37,609 nucleotides of DNA from assembly GCA_947305065.1 (NCBI GenBank), contig CAMZCT010000017.1, forward strand, positions 1 to 37,609, given 5' to 3'. A program made the position numbers and the translations under genes. This document shows, in pieces, positions 1-7,433 of this stretch. Numbering within the stretch: position 1 is the first letter of the stretch; each line of letters opens with the position of its first letter. The DNA is from an uncultured Mycoplasmatota bacterium. GTDB lineage: Bacteria > Bacillota_I > Bacilli_A > RF39 > UBA660. The notes under the pieces were generated by a model. The model made no database searches. It was not told the origin of the DNA and saw only the letters and a program-made list of their open reading frames with translations.

Positions 1-62
1 CAATGGTAGAATAACGGTCTCCAAAACCGCTGATGTGGGTTCAACTCCTGCTACCTCTGCCA
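1..62 (+). tRNA. tRNA-Trp (CCA), 5' end missing
   Basis: This is the 3' part of a tRNA. The D-loop remainder is followed by an anticodon stem-loop whose 7-nt loop CTCCAAA holds the anticodon CCA (positions 21-23). A T-arm with GGTTCAA and an acceptor strand ending in an encoded GCCA at 59-62 follow. The first few bases lie left of the window. It marks the left edge of the accessory region. Confidence 0.93.
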
Positions 63-145
63 TTTTGTAATTCACTCGAACTTTTTAAAATATAAAAGTT
101 CAGTTAACATATATAAACAAAGGCAGAAAGCCTAATTTAAGGTAT

Positions 146-182
146 AAATTCCACTGGTTCGAAAGGACGGTGGAATTTTTAT
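146..182 (+). terminator. Intrinsic terminator after tRNA-Trp
   Basis: AAATTCCAC (146-154) pairs perfectly with GTGGAATTT (170-178), followed by a T-rich tail. It probably ends the tRNA transcript. It lies immediately before the ATG of the next small open frame. Confidence 0.7.
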
Positions 183-183
183 T

Positions 184-459
184 ATGCTTGAAATCAAGAA
201 GGATGAAATTCCCTTTGATTACGATGTAAAAGACAGATTGGAGTTCATATGTAAGTATGCAAATAGAGATGCAAGATTTTTTAATGGATATGTAGTCTCT
301 ATTAATAGAACTAACTTACATTATGTTGAACCTCATAAGTTAGTGATTGGGAATCATTTATTTTTATTCTTCAACTTCAAAAAAGAAATATATTATCAAA
401 CTTTAAGAAACAAAATAGAACTTAAAGACTTTAATTCTTTTATTCATAATTTAGATTAG
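184..459 (+). CDS. Small hypothetical protein, 91 aa
   Basis: An open frame of 91 codons that I do not recognise. The sequence is mixed aromatic and charged with no signal peptide or membrane segment. The ATG directly follows the U-tract of a terminator-like hairpin and there is no good Shine-Dalgarno site between them, so either it is translated from a leaderless or read-through transcript, or it is the tail of a gene whose front was lost when the mobile element inserted. Codon use is AT-rich like its neighbours. The existence of a functional gene is uncertain. Confidence 0.4.
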   Translation: MLEIKKDEIPFDYDVKDRLEFICKYANRDARFFNGYVVSINRTNLHYVEPHKLVIGNHLFLFFNFKKEIYYQTLRNKIELKDFNSFIHNLD

Positions 460-471
460 AACCTTCTGCTA

Positions 472-499
472 TTGACTTTTTATTAAAAACGTATAGAAT
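472..499 (+). promoter_or_regulatory. Promoter of the recombinase leader
   Basis: TTGACT (472-477), 16-bp spacer, TAGAAT (494-499). Transcription should begin near 506, giving a leader of about 150 nt before the recombinase. A perfect palindrome GAGATATCTC (516-525) lies just downstream of the expected start and could be an operator. Confidence 0.6.
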
Positions 500-543
500 A
501 AATAACCAAGCAACGGAGATATCTCATAAATAGGAGGTATACC

Positions 544-615
544 ATGAGTCAATTTATTCACAAAAAGAAAAAGTTAATACAATTTATCGAGTTTATCAAG
601 GAGATGAAGTTCTAA
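544..615 (+). CDS. Leader peptide of the recombinase, 23 aa
   Basis: A 23-codon open frame with a very strong ribosome site (AGGAGG at 532-537, 6 nt before ATG). The peptide is lysine-rich near its N-terminus (HKKKK) and ends in FIKEMKF. Its last six codons form the entire 5' arm of the downstream terminator hairpin and its TAA stop (613-615) lies in the hairpin loop. That geometry is what a translated attenuator needs: a ribosome reaching the stop would open the hairpin and let RNA polymerase enter the recombinase gene. The peptide itself is not recognised and probably has no function beyond being translated. Confidence 0.65.
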   Translation: MSQFIHKKKKLIQFIEFIKEMKF

Positions 616-640
616 TCTTTAGGACTTTGTCTCCTTTTTT
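598..640 (+). terminator. Attenuator terminator before the recombinase
   Basis: A continuous 15-bp helix: AAGGAGA (598-604) pairs with TCTCCTT (630-636), extended inward by GAAGTTC (606-612) with GGACTTT (622-628), with three G-T wobbles, a 9-nt loop and a T tract to 640. The 5' arm is inside the leader open frame. Confidence 0.75.
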
Positions 641-658
641 CGTTAAGGGAGTGAGAAT

Positions 659-2530
659 GTGATTGATGGATTAGAAAAAAGAGTTTGTGCTATCTATACA
701 AGAGTTAGTACAGAAGATCAAGCTCGTGAAGGTTTTAGTTTAGGTGAACAAAAGAAAAGATTAACTGATTATTGTGAAGCAATGGGATTTGATATTTATG
801 GCTATTATGAAGATGCAGGTATAAGTGCTAAAACAGGAAATCATAGACCTGAATTTGAAAGAATGCTTGAAGATGGTAAGCAGAAAAAATTTGATACAGT
901 ACTTGCATTAAAACTAGATAGAATTTCAAGAAGTGTTTATGATATGGAAAAAATAAATAGATACTTCGAAGAAAATGGACTATCACTTATTTGCATGTAC
1001 GATCAATATGATACTTCTACTGCTAATGGAAGAATGATTCAAAGAATAATGACAAGTGTTGCTCAAAATGAAATTGATAGGACTAGTGAAAGAACAAAAA
1101 TTGGTATGGAAGGAGCAATTAAAAGTGGTCATATTCCTGGAGTTACTCCAAAAGGTTATTACAGAGAAGAAAAAAAGTTAGTAGTAGATCCAGTAGCAAG
1201 TTTAGTTATTGAGAAGATTTTTAAGATGTATTCACGAGGTTATTCTCATTATAAAATTGCAGATGCCTTGAATGAAGAAAATGCTTTAAATCAATCTTGG
1301 AGAGATTGCACAATTAGAAGAATTTTACAGAATCCTGTTTATAAAGGAGATTACATTAGCCATAAATGTGAGAAAAATGAAAAGATTTATGAAGATGTTT
1401 GCCCTGCAATAATTGATAAAGATTTATGGGATTATTGCCAAGAACAAGCACCAAAAAATCTTAAACATTATCAGAGAAGTAAAGTCTATATATTTTCAAA
1501 AAAACTGTGTTGTCCTAGTTGTGGAAGATTACTTGGAGGAAAAGGTACTCGTAAAGAAAGTGGTAAAAATTATTACTACTATCATTGTATAAATTGCAAA
1601 ATTAATATCGAGGAATCAAAAATTGAAGAACAATTAATGAGAGATTTAAATAATATATTTGAATATGATGGAATAGTACATGAGTATTATTTTCCATTAA
1701 TTAAAAGTAAACTAGGTTACAAAGAAAAAGATTATGATAAAGATTTGCGAATTTTAGAGAATAAGAAAAACAGAATTGTTGATGCTTATGTTGATGGAAC
1801 TTTCGATAAAGAGATATACAATAAAAAAATAACTGAGGTTGAAAATGACATTAATTTAGTAAAAAGAATGATGTTAGAAAATAAGCAAATAAGTAAAATG
1901 ACTTTTTCCAGAGAAGATTTATTAGTTAAAAGAGATTTAGACTTTATTAATAGAATTAAATTGCCATTACTTTTTGATAAATTCATTTCTTGTTGGAATA
2001 AATCAACTAGGGAAAAGAAATTTGATCTAGTAATGGATTATATAGATAATATAGAACTTGATATAAAGAATGGTCAGTTTGTAGTAACTAGAATTAACTT
2101 TAGAAATAGTTTTTACAAAAATTTTAAAGAATTATTTTTTGAAGGGTTTATTGATTGGGATATTACTCAAAGAACTAATTATGATTCCGAAACAATTAGA
2201 TTTAGTGAATATCTCCCTGAAGAAAAAGTTGAAGAGCATATAAAGAAATTAAAACAATTCTATACAGTTTATAACTATCCTGGATTATTTGATTTTGATA
2301 ATAGAACATTATATTTAGATATGCCAGAAGATAATAAACTAGTAAGAATTTCTCCAAATGTACCTGTCGAATACAAAAATGGATACCACGGAAAAGTGGA
2401 AGTAAATGCACTGGGAGTTGAAAAATCTATTGAAGATTTTCCAGATTTAAATGTAGATTTATTTGATGAAATAATTAAGAAAATGGATGAAATAAAAGAA
2501 GATTGGCAAGACGTAAAAGTAATCGAATGA
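659..2530 (+). CDS. Large serine recombinase (TnpX-like)
   Basis: Site-specific DNA recombinase for excision and integration of the element. The N-terminal resolvase catalytic domain (about 8-150) has YTRVSTEDQ with nucleophile Ser17 and the arginine-rich LDRISRS segment. The Recombinase DNA-binding domain (about 160-265) is followed by a zinc beta-ribbon with CPSC (285-288) and CINC (310-313), then a coiled coil. At 623 aa it is the normal size for the family, with a longer than usual C-terminal tail (about 480-623) that I do not recognise. Start is GTG with AAGGGAG 7 nt upstream. Expression is probably gated by the leader-peptide attenuator just upstream. Most likely the integrase of a mobilizable transposon of the Tn4451 type. 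The frame is intact. Confidence 0.95.
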   Translation: MIDGLEKRVCAIYTRVSTEDQAREGFSLGEQKKRLTDYCEAMGFDIYGYYEDAGISAKTGNHRPEFERMLEDGKQKKFDTVLALKLDRISRSVYDMEKINRYFEENGLSLICMYDQYDTSTANGRMIQRIMTSVAQNEIDRTSERTKIGMEGAIKSGHIPGVTPKGYYREEKKLVVDPVASLVIEKIFKMYSRGYSHYKIADALNEENALNQSWRDCTIRRILQNPVYKGDYISHKCEKNEKIYEDVCPAIIDKDLWDYCQEQAPKNLKHYQRSKVYIFSKKLCCPSCGRLLGGKGTRKESGKNYYYYHCINCKINIEESKIEEQLMRDLNNIFEYDGIVHEYYFPLIKSKLGYKEKDYDKDLRILENKKNRIVDAYVDGTFDKEIYNKKITEVENDINLVKRMMLENKQISKMTFSREDLLVKRDLDFINRIKLPLLFDKFISCWNKSTREKKFDLVMDYIDNIELDIKNGQFVVTRINFRNSFYKNFKELFFEGFIDWDITQRTNYDSETIRFSEYLPEEKVEEHIKKLKQFYTVYNYPGLFDFDNRTLYLDMPEDNKLVRISPNVPVEYKNGYHGKVEVNALGVEKSIEDFPDLNVDLFDEIIKKMDEIKEDWQDVKVIE

Positions 2531-2545
2531 TTAATTTTATGTTTG

Positions 2546-2670
2546 ATAGCAAGCACTGAATTTGTCCGACAGAGCAAATTTCTTAGTACTATGCTTTACT
2601 AGCAAGTACTGAATTTGTCTTACATGCTCAAATTCTACTCAATGGGGAGTTCCCCAATCCCCCATTTATG
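2546..2670 (+). other. oriT-like repeat region
   Basis: Two 20-nt direct repeats beginning TAGCAAG (2547-2566 and 2600-2619; one mismatch, 53 bp apart) each start an imperfect hairpin in which GAATTTG pairs with CAAATTC or CAAATTTC about 11 nt later. A GC-rich palindrome TGGGGA-GT-TCCCCA and a CCCCC run (2654-2663) follow. Repeats and a GC-rich hairpin directly before a MobC-like gene are the usual design of a transfer origin. No nick site is proven. Confidence 0.5.
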
Positions 2671-2684
2671 TGAAAGGAGAAACT

Positions 2685-2996
2685 ATGCAAGAAAGAATTA
2701 TTAAAAAAACTTTTAGAATGACTCCAGAAGAAGAGCTTAAACTTAAAGAAATGTCTTATAAGTCTGGTTTAAGTGAATCGGCTGTAATTAGAACCTGTTT
2801 AGAAGGAACTACTTTAAAAGAAAATACATCTAAAGACTTTTGGTTAGAACTTAGAAGATTAAATGACACTGCTAATGTAATGAAAAAGGTTATGGAAAAA
2901 TCTCTCGAAGATGGAGAAATATATTATAACGATATAAAAATCTACTATACTCAGTTAAAAAAGTTTATTGATGAAGTTCGAAAAAAATATTTATAG
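2685..2996 (+). CDS. MobC-like relaxosome accessory protein, 103 aa
   Basis: Resembles the small ribbon-helix-helix mobilization proteins (MobC family) that bind oriT and help a relaxase nick it. The N-terminal IKKTFRMTPEEELKLKEM and the helical SGLSESAVIR segment fit this fold; the C-terminal half is a charged amphipathic helix. Start taken at ATG 2685 because AAAGGAG (2673-2679) is correctly spaced; an upstream in-frame GTG at 2670 lacks a ribosome site. It directly follows the oriT-like repeats. In related elements a relaxase gene follows, often overlapping; here there is none, so the element could move only with a relaxase supplied in trans. Confidence 0.7.
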   Translation: MQERIIKKTFRMTPEEELKLKEMSYKSGLSESAVIRTCLEGTTLKENTSKDFWLELRRLNDTANVMKKVMEKSLEDGEIYYNDIKIYYTQLKKFIDEVRKKYL

Positions 2997-3022
2997 CAGT
3001 GATTAATAAAATTGGAGGAAAT

Positions 3023-3193
3023 ATGAAAGATAAAAATCATAAAATAATTAAAATAGATGGCAACGAATTGAAAGTTGCAATAAACCTTTTACAAAAATGT
3101 CGAACTGATGGAATTAATGATAAAGATATTGATAAAGTATTGCTATATATTCTAGATTCACCAAAATCATCATCAAATGAAAACAGCAAATAA
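3023..3193 (+). CDS. Small hypothetical protein, 56 aa
   Basis: Short charged protein of unknown function starting at ATG 3023 with GGAGG at 3014-3018. It follows the MobC-like gene after 26 bp and is probably cotranscribed with it. It has a predicted helical middle (KVAINLLQKC) and a Ser/Asn-rich tail, no membrane segment. It occupies the place where the relaxase gene would be expected. No family recognised. Confidence 0.55.
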   Translation: MKDKNHKIIKIDGNELKVAINLLQKCRTDGINDKDIDKVLLYILDSPKSSSNENSK

Positions 3194-3300
3194 ACTCCTA
3201 GAGGTACTTTTAAAGGCAATCTCGACATATTTTGATAGTAAAATGATACATTATACTATTATAAATAAATGTTAAAATATGGTTTGTTTCTGTCAGTTTT

Positions 3301-3325
3301 GGCAAGATACGGCAAACCGCTTGCC
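3301..3325 (+). other. GC-rich hairpin in AT-rich spacer
   Basis: GGCAAG (3301-3306) pairs with CTTGCC (3320-3325), continued by CGG-CAAA-CCG (3310-3319) with an ATA bulge. It stands out in a very AT-rich, roughly 300-bp gene-free spacer (3194-3500). The sequence after it (to about 3352) stays relatively GC-rich, then gives way to alternating TA-rich sequence (3356-3420). It could be a nick-site hairpin, a replication origin element or a recombination end; the sequence does not decide. Confidence 0.45.
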
Positions 3326-3423
3326 CTAAATCCACATGTCCGTAACGTCCAAGTCTTATATATTATATATACTAAATATATTATATATATTATATAAACT
3401 AGATATATTTAATATATTATTTT

Positions 3424-3486
3424 GATAAAATTGATAAATATGATAAATAAGATAAAATAGATAAATTAGATAAAATAGATAAAACG
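3424..3486 (+). repeat. Seven tandem 9-bp repeats (iteron-like)
   Basis: GATAAA begins every 9 bp at 3424, 3433, 3442, 3451, 3460, 3469 and 3478, each followed by a variable 3-nt tail. The array sits next to a TATA-rich stretch and ends just before a small gene followed by a winged-helix gene, as iterons or partition sites do. It could instead be simple slippage repeat. Confidence 0.7.
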
Positions 3487-3500
3487 TGAAAGGATGCCAA

Positions 3501-3737
3501 GTGGAAATAATTTATATGAATAATGACCCGGAGATAAAACAAATACTTGAAATTATGAAAATTATGATTTGTTTTGAGACTCTAAGGTCAAAAGATTTAA
3601 TAACGGATGAAGAATTGAAAAGACTGAAAGAAAGCGTTATTTCAGATTATGATATCGATTCATTAATTGAATATTTAAGTAACAAAAAGAAAGGAGATAA
3701 AAATGGCTTTAGTAAAAAAGAATCTTCAGAATGTTAA
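3501..3737 (+). CDS. Small hypothetical protein, 78 aa
   Basis: Helical, acidic protein with ILEIMKIMICFETLRSKD and ITDEELKRLKESVI, a pattern of short two-helix proteins common in mobile elements. Start taken at GTG 3501, with AAAGGAT at 3489-3495; an in-frame GTG at 3486 has no ribosome site, and ATG 3516 is possible. The 3' end overlaps the next gene by 35 bp in another frame, indicating translational coupling; the AAAGGAGAT ribosome site of the next gene lies inside this frame. No family assigned. Confidence 0.55.
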   Translation: MEIIYMNNDPEIKQILEIMKIMICFETLRSKDLITDEELKRLKESVISDYDIDSLIEYLSNKKKGDKNGFSKKESSEC

Positions 3738-4038
3738 AGATTATGTTAATGATCCAATTTTATCTTTGAATGCGAAAGGATTGTTAACTCAATTGATTGA
3801 ACTAGAAGATGGATATGACTTGAATCAAGAAAAAATTGGTAAAATGAATAGTAATGGTCGTGAAAGTATTAAGTCTACTTTTGATGAATTAGAAAGAAAT
3901 GGTTATTTAGTAAGAACAGATAGCCGAGATGGTGGAAGATATTTTAAAACCGATTATACCATTTACGATAAAAGTATTATTCCGAATCGAGTTAATCCAA
4001 AAATTAAAAATGCTCAATACCTAGATTGGTATAGATAA
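3703..4038 (+). CDS. Winged-helix replication-type protein, short, 111 aa
   Basis: The sequence NDPILSLNAKGLLTQLIEL followed by a recognition-helix region with RESIKSTFDELERNGYLVR matches the N-terminal HTH domain of phage and plasmid replisome-organiser/initiator proteins (HTH_36/DnaD-related). Those proteins are normally about 200-300 aa; this one stops at 111 aa, just after the wing and a YTIYD strand, without the C-terminal domain, so it may be truncated. Position downstream of iteron-like repeats suits a DNA-binding or replication role. Start at ATG 3703 with AAAGGAGAT. It converges on the restriction-modification gene. Confidence 0.65.
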   Translation: MALVKKNLQNVKDYVNDPILSLNAKGLLTQLIELEDGYDLNQEKIGKMNSNGRESIKSTFDELERNGYLVRTDSRDGGRYFKTDYTIYDKSIIPNRVNPKIKNAQYLDWYR

Positions 4039-4040
4039 AA

Positions 4041-4066
4041 AAGAGGATGATTTATTTCATCCTCTT
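4041..4066. terminator. Convergent terminator
   Basis: AAGAGGATGA (4041-4050) pairs perfectly with TCATCCTCTT (4057-4066). Read on the minus strand it is followed by a run of T, so it best serves the restriction-modification gene, whose stop codon is in the stem. Confidence 0.75.
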
Positions 4067-7000
4067 TGCTCTACTAATTGCTTGTATAAAAAGTCAAGTT
4101 TCTCATCTATTTTTTTCATGCATTCAATATCATTGTATTTTTTATGTGCCTCTTTAGAAATATCTGATAGCTCTTTGTGTACTTTATTATTTGGATTATA
4201 TTTTGGAATATATATTCTTGGCCTAATTGGAAAAGATCTTGAGTCTGATGAATTAATAATATACTCACTTGCAATTGGCGTATTTAGTATTGCACAAATA
4301 TAATGTGCTTCGTCAACTGTAATAAAATTTCCGTTTGAATCTTCACAAATTGAAACTGCATGGTTTTGGAATAGAGGCCTTTTTTCTCCACCCCATTTAG
4401 TTTTTATATTTTCAACCACTACTGCTCCCCATTTTGAATTATCTCTAAATGCAACGTAGCATTTAGCAAAACTATAAGCACCAACTCTAGCTAATGCATA
4501 GAAATCTGCTTCCCTACCAATTATTTTTTCGTTATAGTTTGTTTGAGAGTTTATTACTTCTTTATTATCAAGATAATATTTTGCTAGTTTTGGTGCATAA
4601 CCATTAGTAGATAATTTATCTATTGTAATTGGAACTCGTGGATTATTTTCTTCATATGGAAATGCAACAACAAATTTAGGATCATCTAGATAAAATTTAT
4701 GAATGTCAATTCCTTTAATCATTGGATGTAGATATTTTGTTTCTAGTAGTACATCTCTTTTTGGAATATGATATTTAGATTTTGGATTTTGAAAATTTGT
4801 TAAACTGGTTAATCCTGGTTTATTTGGAAGACTACTTACTTCAAATAGCATCAATTCTTGTGGATAAAATTCTATACCTTCATGTCCTATGTATTCACAG
4901 GAACCAGCAATTTTAGAAAACTGATTTGAATCATATTTTGACTTTATATAAGAAAAAATATTTTTATTTTGATGACATGTTGCAATTTTATTGTTATCAA
5001 AGTCATAATAATCATCGATTTTAAGTTCTTCTAAATTATCGATATTTTTATTTTTCTTTTTTAGAAACCACTCAGCAGGAACTCCTTTACTATAATCAAC
5101 ATATTCTCTTGAATAATAATATGTCAAAAATTTTTGCGTAACCGGTTTAAATGGATTACCTGCTTTTGTCCAATTTGTGATTTTCTTTAGATAAAGTCTA
5201 CTATCATCAGATAAATAAAAATTTCTAAATCCTTCGTAAGAAGGCTGAAATAATATTGTATCAGGCATTAAAAATGCTAATACTCCATTTTTTGAAAGCC
5301 AGTTATCACATACCACATTTGCAATTAATGCACAAATGTTTAGATTTATGCCACCTGTAAGTCGATCACCGGAAAATAGTTTTCTAGAAATACATAATGA
5401 TTTGATTTTGTCTCTGTATCCTGATGGAAGAGATTTCCAATCAACCCATGGAGGGTTGCCAACAATTATGTCAAAATCTTTAAATGTTGACGTTATAAGG
5501 AAATTTTTGATAATTCTAGCCCAAATACCATCCCAATTATTTTTTTCCAAATCAACTAATTGAGATGCTAGTGAAAAAACATTACCCTTAATACTATCAT
5601 TTAAATCTTCTTTGTTACATAAATTAATCAATTTTTCATAAGTTGATGAAACATCTGAATTATGAATATATAGTTCAATTTCTGACATTGTATTTGAAAA
5701 TTTGTTAACATCAGCTAGCATACTTTTTGGTATACGAATTTCTATTGGTCTAAATAATGTATTTACTGTGTATTCAATACATTCTATGTTATCTATTTTA
5801 ACTGTATTTGGTACATATGAGGAATCACCAAGGTATATTGGTATTTCAAGTTCTGTATTATCGTCCAAATAATCACAAATATTAATAAAATAATTTACTC
5901 TTGCAGTTAATACTGTTACTGGGTTTAAGTCAACACCTTTAACTCTCTCTAAAACATTTTTTAATATAGTTTTGTTGTTTTTACCTTCATTTTCTTCTAT
6001 TACTTTTTCAATCATTACTGCAACAAACGTCCCAGAACCACAGCATGGATCTATACCTTTCCATTCTTTAGTATTATTAATACTTATTGCATTTTCAATT
6101 ACATTTTTTGCTATCCACTTTTTTGTATAATATTCTCCTAAGGATCTTCTAACAGCAGAAGGAAGCATATTTTCATATAACGATTTAAAAAAGTCTTGTG
6201 AATACTTTGTTGAACTAGTTACAGGTTTATCAGAATATAATGTTAACAATTTGAATACTTTATTTAAAGTATTTGATAATTCTTCATTCCATTGATTTAA
6301 GTCACAATACCATGAAAAGAAATCTCCTTCTAATAAATTTGTAATATTATAATCTTTAAAGATCGCACCCTCTTCTAAAGATGCCATTTGTGTTCTCAAA
6401 GTATTTGATTCAGCATCAATCAATTCTTCAAAATGAATTAATTCAGATTTATATCTTATTTTACTTAATACTTTATATGCTATAGCTTTTACAATAATTG
6501 CATATGATGTTTGAATTGCGTATAGTGCTTTATACTCATCATCATTATTTGTAAATTTTGTTTTCAACAATTCTTCCAACGATTTTTTTCTATCAATGAT
6601 AGCCTGTTGTTTAGACACATCATCATGTGATAAGTTAAACAATTCTTTCCATTCACTGAACAGCATAATTGTTTTATCACTCATATTAGATTGAAGCTGA
6701 TTATACAAAACATTTGATAGTTCAAATGCTAATCCATTATTTGATGGGTAATTACAAAATGTTTCAACTAAATTCTTTGAATTTAATGCTAAAAGTTTTA
6801 ATGAAACTATACTTTGAATTAATCTATCAAGCATATAAAAATCTATTTCAACACATTTTTCAACAAATATCTTTTTTCCATCTTGCCTAACAAAAACCCC
6901 ATTAATACCATCAGTTACAAAGCCAAGATTATTAACTTCATTTTCTTGTTTCAAGGATAGTAGATATTCTGAAATTTGTTCTATTGCTTTTTCTTTATAT

Positions 7001-7320
7001 TTTTCGTTTGAAAAAGTTGATGGTTGTTTAAATTCTACAACAAGTGCTCCTATAGCAGTATCTGCTCTTCCTTTGGAAATATGTCTTCTTGTAGCGATTG
7101 CTTTTTCTTTTGTTGGTTTGTATTCGAAACCTAATTTGCCAAAATTTTCCCTGAAGAATGCGAATAATTCACAATCAAAGTATGATTCTATTGTTGCTTC
7201 ATTTGGAGCCGTTATAGAATTATTTTTTATTCTAATACTCATTTCTTCTAATTCTTTTTGATATTTTTCAGAATTTATTATTTTTATATATTCTTTTTTA
7301 TTAAAGTTGTTTAATTCCAT
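4057..7320 (-). CDS. Single-chain restriction-modification enzyme (type IIG-like)
   Basis: 1087 aa protein with all restriction-modification functions in one chain. The N-terminal domain (about 40-160) carries a PD-(D/E)xK nuclease pattern: Asp87 and VVEFKQP with Glu96 and Lys98. The middle is helical. The methylase has SLGEYYTKKWIA, the SAM-binding motif DPCCGSG (424-430) and the catalytic NPPW (622-625) of N6-adenine methyltransferases of the Eco57I type. The C-terminal 350 residues are presumably the target-recognition domain. No helicase motifs are seen, so it is not a type I/ISP enzyme. The ATG has AGGTGG upstream and a TGTTATAAT extended -10. It is divergent from the AAA_13 ATPase at 7434, suggesting one defence locus. 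A BREX-like methylase is the main alternative, but no other BREX genes are present. Confidence 0.88.
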   Translation of the reverse strand: MELNNFNKKEYIKIINSEKYQKELEEMSIRIKNNSITAPNEATIESYFDCELFAFFRENFGKLGFEYKPTKEKAIATRRHISKGRADTAIGALVVEFKQPSTFSNEKYKEKAIEQISEYLLSLKQENEVNNLGFVTDGINGVFVRQDGKKIFVEKCVEIDFYMLDRLIQSIVSLKLLALNSKNLVETFCNYPSNNGLAFELSNVLYNQLQSNMSDKTIMLFSEWKELFNLSHDDVSKQQAIIDRKKSLEELLKTKFTNNDDEYKALYAIQTSYAIIVKAIAYKVLSKIRYKSELIHFEELIDAESNTLRTQMASLEEGAIFKDYNITNLLEGDFFSWYCDLNQWNEELSNTLNKVFKLLTLYSDKPVTSSTKYSQDFFKSLYENMLPSAVRRSLGEYYTKKWIAKNVIENAISINNTKEWKGIDPCCGSGTFVAVMIEKVIEENEGKNNKTILKNVLERVKGVDLNPVTVLTARVNYFINICDYLDDNTELEIPIYLGDSSYVPNTVKIDNIECIEYTVNTLFRPIEIRIPKSMLADVNKFSNTMSEIELYIHNSDVSSTYEKLINLCNKEDLNDSIKGNVFSLASQLVDLEKNNWDGIWARIIKNFLITSTFKDFDIIVGNPPWVDWKSLPSGYRDKIKSLCISRKLFSGDRLTGGINLNICALIANVVCDNWLSKNGVLAFLMPDTILFQPSYEGFRNFYLSDDSRLYLKKITNWTKAGNPFKPVTQKFLTYYYSREYVDYSKGVPAEWFLKKKNKNIDNLEELKIDDYYDFDNNKIATCHQNKNIFSYIKSKYDSNQFSKIAGSCEYIGHEGIEFYPQELMLFEVSSLPNKPGLTSLTNFQNPKSKYHIPKRDVLLETKYLHPMIKGIDIHKFYLDDPKFVVAFPYEENNPRVPITIDKLSTNGYAPKLAKYYLDNKEVINSQTNYNEKIIGREADFYALARVGAYSFAKCYVAFRDNSKWGAVVVENIKTKWGGEKRPLFQNHAVSICEDSNGNFITVDEAHYICAILNTPIASEYIINSSDSRSFPIRPRIYIPKYNPNNKVHKELSDISKEAHKKYNDIECMKKIDEKLDFLYKQLVEQRG

Positions 7321-7433
7321 GCTACCACCTAATAATTATTATAACATTAAATTGCTAAGATAACTAATGTTCTTGTCTAAAATATAGTATAATATTAGGC
7401 GAATTAATTTTTTGTCATGGAAGGAGTAATACT
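7321..7433. promoter_or_regulatory. Divergent promoter region of the defence locus
   Basis: A 113-bp gap between divergent genes. On the plus strand TATAAT (7388-7393) lies before a GGAAGGAG ribosome site and the ATG at 7434. On the minus strand an extended -10 TGTTATAAT is close to the restriction-modification start. No controller gene is present. Confidence 0.55.

Noticed and set aside
2202..2577. Two minus-strand open frames in the recombinase tail
   Set aside because: Antisense to the intact recombinase frame and without start signals.
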